A DNA stretch of 64,000 nucleotides from Methylococcales bacterium. GTDB taxonomy: Bacteria; Pseudomonadota; Gammaproteobacteria; Methylococcales; Methylomonadaceae. Below the pieces are notes generated by a model. That model saw only the letters and a program-made list of their open reading frames with translations, was not told where the DNA came from and did not search any database. The number at the start of each line of letters is the position of its first letter. Positions within the stretch are counted from its first letter, which is position 1. Where the stretch lies: positions 1-64,000 of the forward strand of contig JAPLRR010000059.1 of NCBI GenBank assembly GCA_026399075.1. Direction: 5' to 3'. Shown in pieces: positions 45,335 through 54,365 of this stretch. The translations under genes and the position numbers were made by a program.

Positions 45335-46701
45335 ACGGTAAATTGCTGCAACAGTTCCAACAGGGCCGCCGCCTTGTCAAAACTTTCCTGATATTCCTCG
45401 TCAGCAAGCGAATCATTGACGATACCGCCGCCCGCCCAAAAGCGGATACTTTGGTTAGAATGCACCAAAGTCCTGATGGCAATATTGGTGTCCATATTGC
45501 CGTTAAAACCAATATAACCGATGGCTCCGCAATAAACTCCGCGACGGTGGGGCTCCAATTCTTCAATAATTTCCATGGCGCGTATTTTGGGGGCGCCAGT
45601 AATTGATCCGCCCGGAAAACAGCTTTTTAACAAATCCAAGGCATGGCAATCATCCACCAGCACGCCAGTAACGGTGCTGACCAAATGATGTACGGTCACA
45701 TAACTTTCCACGTCAAAAATGACCGGGACTTTTACCGAACCTTTTTTACAGGTTTTGCTAATGTCATTACGCAGCAAATCAACAATCATCAAATTCTCAG
45801 CCCTATCTTTATGGCTGTTTTCCAATGATTTGATTTGCAGCAAATCCTCTGCGTCATCCAATTTCCTAGAGCGCGTACCCTTAATTGGCTTGGTTTCGAC
45901 CACGCCGTGGCTCAGTTTCAAAAAGCGCTCTGGAGAAGAACTTAATACTTGCACACTAGGCAGGTTAAGATAAGCGCTAAACGGTGCAGCATTAAGCTCC
46001 CGCAAGGTCAAGTAAGCCGTCCACGGCTCCCCTTCGCACTGGGCAAAGAAGCGTTGCGCCAGATTAACCTGATAACAATCGCCCTCTTTAAGATAGTGTT
46101 TTATCCGGTCAAAAGCTTGTGTATATAAGGCCCTATCCATATTGGCAGTTATCGGGCTAAGCACCCTAAAAGGACTAGGCACTTGCGGTTTGGGCAATTG
46201 GCTAAATTGGGAGCTTAAAGCCTGCCATTGCGGCTCTGGGCATCGCCCAACCAAATAACTTTGTTGCTGAAGATGGTCGACTACGACGGCCCACTGGTAG
46301 ATGCCAACCGCCATTTCAGGGATATGCTCGGCGTCCTCGGCAAGCACTGGCAAAGACTCTAGCCTACGCGCCAAATCGTAAGAAAAATAACCAATCGCCC
46401 CACCGTTAAAAGGGAGTCCGCTATCATCTTCCCATTCTGGCCCCAACTGTTCCTTAAGTAAGTCAAACGGGTTGGCATGGGATATTAGCGTCTTGCCCCC
46501 ACTCGTTATGGTGGTGCAATCACCTTGGGTCAACAACGTGGTTTCGGGGTCAGCGGCAATAATATCGTACCGGCCTTGATTGCTGCTAGGATGCCCACTG
46601 TCCAAAAAGACCGACCAAGGCCTTGCTGCAAAGGGGGCAAAAAGGGCGGCACTATCTGAAAAATAAGGCAGTGGAACCATACGTTGTTTTATTGGGGGCA
46701 T
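45331..46701 (-). CDS. pabB: Aminodeoxychorismate synthase component I
   Basis: Converts chorismate to 4-amino-4-deoxychorismate, the precursor of 4-aminobenzoate for folate and, in methylotrophs, tetrahydromethanopterin. The 456-residue length fits. The C-terminal chorismate-binding domain has SSPERFLKL, KPIKGTRSR, NLMIVDLLRNDI, PGGSITGAPKIRAMEIIEELEP and YCGAIGYIGFNG. The KPIKGTRSR motif holds the lysine typical of PabB, where anthranilate synthase would differ. It is followed directly by the kinase-family gene. No pabA is adjacent. Confidence 0.93.
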   Translation of the reverse strand: MPPIKQRMVPLPYFSDSAALFAPFAARPWSVFLDSGHPSSNQGRYDIIAADPETTLLTQGDCTTITSGGKTLISHANPFDLLKEQLGPEWEDDSGLPFNGGAIGYFSYDLARRLESLPVLAEDAEHIPEMAVGIYQWAVVVDHLQQQSYLVGRCPEPQWQALSSQFSQLPKPQVPSPFRVLSPITANMDRALYTQAFDRIKHYLKEGDCYQVNLAQRFFAQCEGEPWTAYLTLRELNAAPFSAYLNLPSVQVLSSSPERFLKLSHGVVETKPIKGTRSRKLDDAEDLLQIKSLENSHKDRAENLMIVDLLRNDISKTCKKGSVKVPVIFDVESYVTVHHLVSTVTGVLVDDCHALDLLKSCFPGGSITGAPKIRAMEIIEELEPHRRGVYCGAIGYIGFNGNMDTNIAIRTLVHSNQSIRFWAGGGIVNDSLADEEYQESFDKAAALLELLQQFTV

Positions 46702-46899
46702 TTAACAGGCAATATTATTGGATAAACAAAATGTAACACAAACCATGGTTTTGGTTTAAAAGGAAACACGGCAAACACCGATGGCAGGTTTACAGTAACT
46801 TTATGCGATACAAAAACAGCACCCTTGCAGGTATCTTGTAGCGGATGCCAGATACCCCCCATAATCCATAGGCGGGTGGCTAACATCCGGGCCAACTCC

Positions 46900-49341
46900 C
46901 TATTCGCCATCAAGGCTGTCTTGTTGTTGGTATTTTTGTAATATTAATGCTTCAAATTCTGCTAGCGGCATAGGCTTGCCAAACAAATAGCCTTGGAATA
47001 TCAGGCAGCCACATTTATGGAGATAATTCCATTGCACTGCGGTTTCCACACCTTCAGCGATAACCGTTAAACCTAAACTTTGCCCTAAGGCCAAAATGAT
47101 ACGGATAATGGAGGCCTCCTGACTATCCTCAACCAAATCACGGACAAATGCGCGGTCAATCTTTAGCTGGTCCAAGGGCATTTTTTGTAAGTATGACAAG
47201 GACGAATAGCCAGTGCCAAAATCATCCATGGAGAAGCCCACGCCCAATTGTTTAATAGCATACATTTTGGCAATCGTGTCATCAGAGTTTTCCATGATCA
47301 AGCTTTCTGTGATTTCCAATTTCAGCAGATTGGGGTTGGCCCCGGATTCCTGCAAGGCCAACATGACCAGCTCAACAAAATTGTCTTGCCGAAACTGCCG
47401 GGCGCTGACGTTCACGGCTAATTTCAGATGGCGGGTTGCCGGGCTTTTAGCCCAGTGCGCCAATGTCATACAGCCTTGCCGCAACACCCAATAACCAATC
47501 AATAGGATCAAATCGGTTTCTTCGGCTAGGGGGATAAATTGGGCCGGTGGTATCCAACCACGCTCCGGTTGATCCCAACGCACCAAGGCTTCTGCACTGA
47601 CCGCTCGGCCATTTATGTCAACTTGGACTTGGTAATAGAGAAATAACTCGTCGCGACCCAATGCCTGACGCAAATAAATTTCCAAGGCAGTACGTTCGTT
47701 AAGTGCCGACTGCATGGCTGGGTCAAACATGCGGATGGCATCACGCCCAGCATGTTTGGCTTGATACATGGCCATGTCCGCGCGGTTCAACAATTCCTTT
47801 TTGGAAACGGTATTATCATGGAACAGCACCAAGCCGATGCTAATGCTGCAATGGTACTCAAGTGTCGGCATATTGTCCTGTTTAGTTTCCGAAACTAACC
47901 AAAAAGTTGCCGCCACAGCGTCCCTGATTTTTTTTGCTACGGATTGCGCTTGTATGGCCGCTTCAGTCGGGTTTTCGGACAAATTCTCCAGCATCACGAC
48001 AAATTCATCCCCACCTAAGCGCGCCACCAAATCACCCTCACGCACACAACCATGTAGGCGCTGGGTGACGGCAATCAATAATTGGTCACCCATATCATGC
48101 CCTTGGGTATCATTTAACATTTTAAAGCGGTCCAAATCCATAAACATCACCGCCCCATAATGTTTGGTTCGGTGGCTATTGGAAAGGGCCAGCCCTAAGC
48201 GCTCCAGCATCAAACGGCGGTTAGGCAGATTGGTTAGGGGATCGTAAAAGGCCAGATGGTGGATACTTTCTTCAGCAGCCTTACGCTCACTAATGTCAAA
48301 AAAGTTGGCGACATAATGGGTGACTATACCATTGGCATCGACCACAGCGGTGATCACCAACCACTCAGGAAAAATTTCACCATTTTTTCGCTTATTCCAA
48401 ATCTCGCCTTCCCAATGCTGGGTCTCCTTAAGGCAAGCCCACATCTTATTATAAAAATCAACATCGTGGATACCGGAACTTAACAGTGCAGGCGTTTTAC
48501 CGATGGCTTCCTCCATGCTATAGCCAGTCAATTGGGTAAACGCATTATTGACCCGAATAATGCAGTTTTTATTATCCGTTATGACGATGCCTTCCTTGGT
48601 TTCAAAGGCCGTCGCGGCTAAGCGCAAATTGATCTCTTCCAATTTGCGTTCAGTGATGTCCGTCCATGCGCTCAGCACCTCCAAGGGTAGCCCTTTCTCG
48701 TCGCAAACCAATTGCTGTTCGTCCCTGATCCACATCACTTGGCCATTTTTATGGAAAAAGCGATATTCATAAACTAGGCTCTTACCTAAGAACAGGTCTT
48801 TTGATTCCCTTAACACACGAGGCCTGTCTTCTTCGTAAAGATATTGCAACCACCACGCCGGGCTTATGGCCTCATCAGCCGTATAACCGGTAATACGGAA
48901 TATATTATCGCTAACCCAATGGGTTATCAGGTCATTGTTACGCACTTGCATAGCAAATAAAACCGTCGGACTGGTTGCAACCATATACGCCAACTTATCG
49001 GTCGATAAGCGCAATTCTTGGGTAATTTTCTGGGCTTGGCGGTAACTTTCGCCCAATTTTGTTTGGGTGCCCAACAAATAAACCAGCATCAGGGCGACCA
49101 CAAACAGAATCATCAAAATAGTCCACAGCTCGATGCTATATTGATGATAAATCGTGTCAAAACTAACAACATGTTGGGCTGAAAATTTCTCAACCCGCTG
49201 GGCTAGTGCCTGGGGGCTAAAAAATAGGGTGCACAGCACTATAACAGCACATTCTGCGTAACGGGGCGGTAAATAAAAAGTTGTGAACCGAACCGCCAAC
49301 ATCAAATCAATAGCCCGTCGCCAATAATTGTTATGTATCAT
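46900..49341 (-). CDS. Membrane PAS-GGDEF-EAL cyclic-di-GMP protein
   Basis: An 813-residue signalling protein. The N-terminal region has two hydrophobic segments (about residues 30-48 and 72-90). Two PAS/PAC sensor domains follow (first about 110-225 with GYTADEAISPAWWL, second about 235-355 with GYSMEEAIGKTPALLSSG). Then comes a GGDEF domain with intact RLGGDEFVVM (diguanylate cyclase) and an EAL domain with intact SAEALVRW, NVSARQF and DDFGTGYSSLSYL (phosphodiesterase). Both active-site sets look complete, so the net direction cannot be predicted. It is transcribed divergently from the coiled-coil gene to its right. Confidence 0.95.
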   Translation of the reverse strand: MIHNNYWRRAIDLMLAVRFTTFYLPPRYAECAVIVLCTLFFSPQALAQRVEKFSAQHVVSFDTIYHQYSIELWTILMILFVVALMLVYLLGTQTKLGESYRQAQKITQELRLSTDKLAYMVATSPTVLFAMQVRNNDLITHWVSDNIFRITGYTADEAISPAWWLQYLYEEDRPRVLRESKDLFLGKSLVYEYRFFHKNGQVMWIRDEQQLVCDEKGLPLEVLSAWTDITERKLEEINLRLAATAFETKEGIVITDNKNCIIRVNNAFTQLTGYSMEEAIGKTPALLSSGIHDVDFYNKMWACLKETQHWEGEIWNKRKNGEIFPEWLVITAVVDANGIVTHYVANFFDISERKAAEESIHHLAFYDPLTNLPNRRLMLERLGLALSNSHRTKHYGAVMFMDLDRFKMLNDTQGHDMGDQLLIAVTQRLHGCVREGDLVARLGGDEFVVMLENLSENPTEAAIQAQSVAKKIRDAVAATFWLVSETKQDNMPTLEYHCSISIGLVLFHDNTVSKKELLNRADMAMYQAKHAGRDAIRMFDPAMQSALNERTALEIYLRQALGRDELFLYYQVQVDINGRAVSAEALVRWDQPERGWIPPAQFIPLAEETDLILLIGYWVLRQGCMTLAHWAKSPATRHLKLAVNVSARQFRQDNFVELVMLALQESGANPNLLKLEITESLIMENSDDTIAKMYAIKQLGVGFSMDDFGTGYSSLSYLQKMPLDQLKIDRAFVRDLVEDSQEASIIRIILALGQSLGLTVIAEGVETAVQWNYLHKCGCLIFQGYLFGKPMPLAEFEALILQKYQQQDSLDGE

Positions 49342-49632
49342 TACTCAAATAAACATGCCCCAAAAGCGACTAAGGGCGATTGTAAAAGTATTAAGAAATC
49401 CAAGGACTCGCCACAGGATACACCAAGGTAGCTGGGGCATAAACTGATGACATAACAGCGTATTATATGCGTATTCGTTAATCCAGTGTTAGGTTTAGCT
49501 TAATCGCTAGCGCAGCCACCAGACCTGTTTGCCCACTTAGCCATTGGTCAAAAATTAGCGGGCGCTTATAATAAAACATAAACTAAAATAAACTGCAACC
49601 CGCTAGCCCCTTACACTGCTGAATACAATCCA

Positions 49633-50322
49633 ATGGCTGAACCAGAAAAACCATCAAACCTTTTATATTTAATCAAGCGTTTTTTTTCAAGAAAAATCAA
49701 AACTGTCTATTACAGCGCCAAAGAATCCATCGGCGAGCATAAACGGGAGATAGTGGTTTATCAGGTTGGGCAAGCGTGTGCCAGCCTTCAAGACACCCGC
49801 GATGAATTTGAAGGTGCGCTTGAGCGCTTTAAAAGTTTGGTTTACGTCAATGAAACAGGGCTAGGACATAAATATAATTTGCTAAACAGGCAATATCAGT
49901 TTTGCCGTTCAAAGTCGGATAACGTCAGCAGCAGGATAAAAGCAATAGAAGAAGTTAGCGAAGCCTTATTTGTTGAATGGGAAAGCGAACTCGGCGAGTA
50001 CACCAACCGGGTGTTACGCAACAGCAGCAAGCAACAGCTAAAAGCCGCCAAACAAAACTATGCAAGGCTTATCAAAGCCATGCAACGGGCTGAAAGTAAA
50101 ATCCAGCCCGTGTTGGCGGCATTTAAAGATCAGGTTTTATACCTTAAACACAATCTCAATGCACAAGCCATTGCTGCCTTACAACATGAGTTTATTGAGA
50201 TCAGCATTGATATTTCCCAGCTCATTTTGGCCATGGAACAAACGATAGCCGAAGCCAATCTATTTGTTTCGGCGTTGGCGGATCAAAAAACGCTGCCCCA
50301 AAAAGTGCTGCCAGGGCGGTGA
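49633..50322 (+). CDS. Helical coiled-coil protein linked to the GTPase module
   Basis: A 229-residue almost all-helical protein, rich in Q, E, K and A heptads, with no signal peptide and no membrane span. It opens with a basic stretch (IKRFFSRKIKTVYYSAKESIGEHKREIV) that could bind acidic lipids or nucleic acid. I know no named domain. It lies on the same strand as, and upstream of, two GTPase genes but is separated from them by one oppositely oriented lipoprotein gene. A functional link is therefore only suggested. Confidence 0.7.
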   Translation: MAEPEKPSNLLYLIKRFFSRKIKTVYYSAKESIGEHKREIVVYQVGQACASLQDTRDEFEGALERFKSLVYVNETGLGHKYNLLNRQYQFCRSKSDNVSSRIKAIEEVSEALFVEWESELGEYTNRVLRNSSKQQLKAAKQNYARLIKAMQRAESKIQPVLAAFKDQVLYLKHNLNAQAIAALQHEFIEISIDISQLILAMEQTIAEANLFVSALADQKTLPQKVLPGR

Positions 50323-50356
50323 ACCTTACAATGAAGTGGCAGCACCCTAGAGAGGC

Positions 50357-50785
50357 TTACAGTTTATATAACACCGAATCGTCAGGTTTGGGTTTATTGT
50401 CAGCTGGCTTAATCTTACGGTTGTCTTGATCAAGCCTTTCTTTGCCAAATTTGGCTATCATTTCTTCCCAACTTGAAAACTGCTGGTATTCCTTGAAGTT
50501 CTCGGCCTTGCGGGCTTGATAGACGGCTTTGCCTAGCTCAATGATTTCAGCAGGTGTTTTGCCATCAACCTTATCCAAAAACTCGCTATCGTCTTTGTTG
50601 GCATCCCTGACTGTCCAAAAAGAAACTTCAAATTCGATCCGGGTATCTGGTGGTAAGCGGTTTTTAAGGGCTTTTACAGACCGATAAGCCGTTTTCGTTG
50701 TATGGCCATTGATTTCTTGGCCTTTGCCACAAGCAATTAAGGTAGTGCAGCTAAGGATGATTAGCAAAGTGGCTAGTTTCTTCAT
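50357..50785 (-). CDS. Small lipoprotein (DUF6694-like), 142 aa
   Basis: A lipoprotein with signal MKKLATLLIILSCTTLIAC and lipidation at the cysteine of LIAC. The mature part is charged and helical (KTAYRSVKALKNRLPPDTRIEFEVSFWTVRDANKDD, GKTPAEIIELGKAVYQARKAENFKEY), resembling the DUF6694 lipoproteins from memory. Function is unknown. It lies between the coiled-coil gene and the first GTPase gene and points the opposite way, so its promoter region is shared with that GTPase gene. Confidence 0.7.
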   Translation of the reverse strand: MKKLATLLIILSCTTLIACGKGQEINGHTTKTAYRSVKALKNRLPPDTRIEFEVSFWTVRDANKDDSEFLDKVDGKTPAEIIELGKAVYQARKAENFKEYQQFSSWEEMIAKFGKERLDQDNRKIKPADNKPKPDDSVLYKL

Positions 50786-50891
50786 AAAGATAACCTCGAA
50801 GTTAAGTACAGGTTCATGTTATGGTATTTGTAACACCAGATCACCAAACAAAGTAAAATGATCGGATATTATAACCTTGAGCAAAGCTTAT

Positions 50892-52631
50892 ATGCTGGAA
50901 TTTATTCAATTATTAAATCAGCGTTACCAAATTGTTTTAGGCCAAATAGGCAATGAGGCCAACAAAATCGCCTACCAGCAACGCATAGACCAACTCGTGC
51001 TAGCGGAAGCCGTTTTGCGCAAAGGCCAACTGCTCGACCAGCCAACAGCCCTGCCCTTGCAAGTGGCGATTATAGGCCCCACCCAAGCAGGAAAAAGCTC
51101 AATTGCCAATGTGCTGCTCAATAATAATGCCGCCGGTATCAGCCCGCTGGCGGGTTACACCGTCCACCCGCAAGGCTTTTGTGCAGGCGTCCAAATTAGC
51201 GATTGCCATGCATTGACCCGCTATTTTGGCCGTTTTGAGCAATTGCAACAATCCCAATTGCCAAGGGAGCGGCATGATTGCTATTCATTGGCCGAAACCA
51301 CCCCCGAGACACCGCTGTTACCGCAGTGTGTGTTATGGGACACCCCGGATTTTGACTCCATTGATTCGGCAACTTACCGCGAAGGTGTGCTCAGGACAAT
51401 TGCCCTGGCCGACATAATTATTCTTGTGGTCAGCAAAGAAAAATATGCCGACCAATCTGTCTGGGACATGATGTCAGCAATTGAAGATTTGCAACAGCCG
51501 ACGCTCATCTGTTTAAACAAATTGAATGAAGGCTCAGAAAGCCTGCTAATCCCCTCCCTAGAAGAAAAATGGCAATTGGCTAGATCTGATAGCTTCCCTG
51601 ACGTTATACCGCTGTATTATCAAAAGTCAACGGACTTGCCTTGTTGGCCCGCCAGTCATCAAACCCTAATATTGCATCTGGCAAACACGGTAGACCATAA
51701 AAAACACCCACAGCTAATCCAAACCCTGCTCCAATCGCATTGGCATGATTGGTTAGAACCAGTTGTTGCCGAACATAAAGCATTAGCAGAATGGCACGTT
51801 TTAGTGGCTAACGCCATCAAACAAGCACTAGACCACTACCAACGGGATTACCTGAACCATCCACGCCATTATGAAACCTTCCAACAGGCGCTGGCACAAT
51901 TGTTAACCTTATTGGAAATCCCCGGTTTAGCCGGGATTTTGACCTCAACCCGCAAAGCCCTCACCTGGCCGGTAAAACAATTGCTGAAGATGGGTAAGAA
52001 AAAGCCTCATAGCGCTGATAGCAGCCAAGAGATTTTTTTATTAAACCAGATAGCCGAACACTTGTTAATACAATTGGCTGACCAGCTATTGGAACATGTC
52101 GAGCAGGGCCACCAAAAAACTTGGTGGAAGGAATTTCGCGGTTTATTACGCAGGGAACGCCCTGCCCTACTCCAAGACTTCAGCACTGCGGCAACGAATT
52201 ACCACCTGAATTTTCAGCAGGACGTGGATAAAACCGCATTGCGTTTATACCACAAACTGCAAGAGCAGCCGCTAGTCTTAAACAGCTTGCGGGCGACCCG
52301 TGTCACCACGGATGCCGCCGCCATTGCCCTGACTTTACAAATGGGCGGCATCAGCTTGGCGGATTTGGTGTTTGCACCTGCCATGTTGGCTGTCACCTCA
52401 CTGCTGGCAGAAAGTGCGCTGGGCAGTTATATGCAAAAATTAGAAACCGAATTGAAGCAGCAACAACTTAGCACCGTAAAACAAAGCCTGTTTATGGGTA
52501 GTATCGGCCAAAAATTATTGGCGCTACCCACCCAATTATCGGCATTGGCCCATTTTAACATCACTCCCGCTCAGCTACAGGCAGCTGAACACCAACTCAC
52601 AGACAAGCGACATGGCTTACGATTACTCTGA
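50892..52631 (+). CDS. Dynamin-like GTPase, first of tandem pair
   Basis: A 579-residue large GTPase. G1 is GPTQAGKSS (about residues 62-70), G3 is WDTPDFDSID and G4 is probably LNKLNE, a variant of NKxD. A long helical stalk-like region follows. Near residues 470-510 a hydrophobic stretch (AIALTLQMGGISLADLVFAPAMLAVTSLL) may insert into membranes, as paddles of bacterial dynamins do. It overlaps the next GTPase gene by 20 bases. Bacterial dynamins often occur as two adjacent non-identical genes. The ATG start was chosen over an in-frame TTG at 50877. Confidence 0.78.
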   Translation: MLEFIQLLNQRYQIVLGQIGNEANKIAYQQRIDQLVLAEAVLRKGQLLDQPTALPLQVAIIGPTQAGKSSIANVLLNNNAAGISPLAGYTVHPQGFCAGVQISDCHALTRYFGRFEQLQQSQLPRERHDCYSLAETTPETPLLPQCVLWDTPDFDSIDSATYREGVLRTIALADIIILVVSKEKYADQSVWDMMSAIEDLQQPTLICLNKLNEGSESLLIPSLEEKWQLARSDSFPDVIPLYYQKSTDLPCWPASHQTLILHLANTVDHKKHPQLIQTLLQSHWHDWLEPVVAEHKALAEWHVLVANAIKQALDHYQRDYLNHPRHYETFQQALAQLLTLLEIPGLAGILTSTRKALTWPVKQLLKMGKKKPHSADSSQEIFLLNQIAEHLLIQLADQLLEHVEQGHQKTWWKEFRGLLRRERPALLQDFSTAATNYHLNFQQDVDKTALRLYHKLQEQPLVLNSLRATRVTTDAAAIALTLQMGGISLADLVFAPAMLAVTSLLAESALGSYMQKLETELKQQQLSTVKQSLFMGSIGQKLLALPTQLSALAHFNITPAQLQAAEHQLTDKRHGLRLL

Positions 52632-54219
52632 TTTAGTGGCAAAATCCAAGCAATGGGCTGAGCAAGCGCACACATTAGGCTGGATAGACTCCGATTCCAA
52701 AAACTTACTGACAACTTCAGCAACCGACCTGCCGGACACCTTGTTCACCAATGCCGGGGCAAAGGTTAGGCCACTTATCGTTGCCTTTATGGGCGGCACA
52801 GGGGTGGGCAAAAGTTCATTGCTCAACCGTTTGGCAGGCAAAGCCATCGCCAAGGCAGGCATCGTGCGCCCAACCTCACGCGAAGTCACTTTGTTCCACC
52901 ACCACAGCATTGCCTTACAACAATTGCCAGCCTCCTTACCCCTCGCCAATATCACCGTCGCCCAACATGACGATGCCGCAAAACAAAATATCGTCTGGAT
53001 GGACATGCCGGATTTTGACAGCACTGAACAAAGTAATAAACAATTAGTTTTACAGTGGTTGCCCCATATCGACGTGCTGATTTACGTGGTTAGCCCCGAA
53101 CGATACCGTGATGAAAAAGCTTGGCGCTTGCTGTTGGCGGAAGGCGCAAAACATGCCTGGCTGTTTGTCATCAACCAATGGGATAGAGGCCAAACTGAAC
53201 AATACCAAGACTTTACCAAGCAGCTACATAAAGCCGGTTTTGTTGACCCGATAATTTTTAAAACCGCCTGCGTAGAAAACCCGCAAGCAGACCAGTTTGA
53301 CGCATTGGACGCCAACATCACCGCCTTGGCGACTGGGCACATTGTCGGGCAGTTGGAACAAAGGGGCATGCAAGTACGCAAACTTGAGCTAATGAAAAAA
53401 CTACAAACCGTGGCCGAACGTTTAGGCCCGGAACAGGCATTCCAACAAGCGCCCGCACTATGGCAAAAACTTTGGCAACGGACTGTACCACTATTACAGC
53501 AAGGTTTTGCATGGCCTATCCAACACACCGCCAAGTATTATGCCGAACATGCCGCCGACTTGCTCAGCAATCCCGCACGTGCCAACAACCCGCTTTGGGA
53601 TGCGTTTGCCCAAGCCCGTTTTGACGATGCCTTGGATGAACTCATCAACCAAATTGACCAACTGGCACTACCGGTTATCCCCATTAAACAGCAACTCGCC
53701 GACATCAGGGAACAAGCGCCAAAAATCATGCACATACAAACTGAACTGGCCGCCAGACAGGCTTTAGCGCGACCCGGTAACAGCTTACAGCGCGGTTTTT
53801 TAAAAACCATGCGTTTGGCTGAAATCCTGCTGCCTTTAACCGCGATGGCATGGGTAGGCTATAAAGTGTTTATAGGCTATTACACCAGCAACATGACTGA
53901 TAACCACTATTTGGGTGTTGATTTTGCCATCCATAGTAGTTTGATAATTGCAATGACGTGGCTTATCCCCTACTTTATCCTGAAAAAAGCCCAACCTTCC
54001 TTGCAAAAAAGCGCCTTAAAAGGCTTGAATAAAGGCTTAAGCAACGCCTATACCCTGATTGACGCGGCTGTTTTGGATGTGTTGGGCCAACTAGGGCAAC
54101 AACATCAAATCCAGGCAAGTCAACTTTCAACCTTGATAAGCCAATGTGCGGAGACTGGGGAGGATCAAAACCTCTCAATCAATAAGGACAGCCCTCTGGC
54201 CAGGATGCTAATCCAGTAA
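52612..54219 (+). CDS. Dynamin-like GTPase, second of tandem pair
   Basis: A 535-residue GTPase with P-loop GGTGVGKSS (residues 61-69), a switch region RPTSREVTLFHH, G3 WMDMPDFDSTE and canonical G4 NQWDRG. The PDFDS element after G3 is shared with the first GTPase, suggesting common ancestry. The C-terminal part contains a likely pair of membrane spans (about residues 405-425 and 435-455: LPLTAMAWVGYKVFIGYY and SSLIIAMTWLIPYFIL). The gene starts inside the first GTPase gene, so the two proteins are made together and probably interact. The cellular task is unknown. Confidence 0.8.
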   Translation: MAYDYSDLVAKSKQWAEQAHTLGWIDSDSKNLLTTSATDLPDTLFTNAGAKVRPLIVAFMGGTGVGKSSLLNRLAGKAIAKAGIVRPTSREVTLFHHHSIALQQLPASLPLANITVAQHDDAAKQNIVWMDMPDFDSTEQSNKQLVLQWLPHIDVLIYVVSPERYRDEKAWRLLLAEGAKHAWLFVINQWDRGQTEQYQDFTKQLHKAGFVDPIIFKTACVENPQADQFDALDANITALATGHIVGQLEQRGMQVRKLELMKKLQTVAERLGPEQAFQQAPALWQKLWQRTVPLLQQGFAWPIQHTAKYYAEHAADLLSNPARANNPLWDAFAQARFDDALDELINQIDQLALPVIPIKQQLADIREQAPKIMHIQTELAARQALARPGNSLQRGFLKTMRLAEILLPLTAMAWVGYKVFIGYYTSNMTDNHYLGVDFAIHSSLIIAMTWLIPYFILKKAQPSLQKSALKGLNKGLSNAYTLIDAAVLDVLGQLGQQHQIQASQLSTLISQCAETGEDQNLSINKDSPLARMLIQ

Positions 54220-54313
54220 ACAACAACGTTGGGTGGCCATTATGCTTAAAATCCAGCATTTTATTTGCCCATGACTGGCATTAACACCCCGTTCAAATTA
54301 AAATGACAAGTTT

Positions 54314-54331
54314 GTTATGGATAACCATAAC
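54314..54331. promoter_or_regulatory. 18-bp palindrome upstream of cysD
   Basis: GTTATGG-ATAA-CCATAAC is a perfect inverted repeat of seven bases with a four-base spacer, 34 bases before the cysD ATG. The TTAT/ATAA ends have the T-N11-A geometry of LysR-type operators. A CysB-like regulator of sulfate assimilation is therefore a reasonable candidate, but this is inferred. Confidence 0.45.
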
Positions 54332-54365
54332 ACCCCTATCGTGACATCCAACCCTTGGGATCCTA

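Noticed and set aside
46689-46913. A 74-codon minus-strand frame between pabB and the GGDEF-EAL gene
   Set aside because: It overlaps both neighbours slightly, lacks a clear ribosome-binding site and has no recognisable motif; probably chance.
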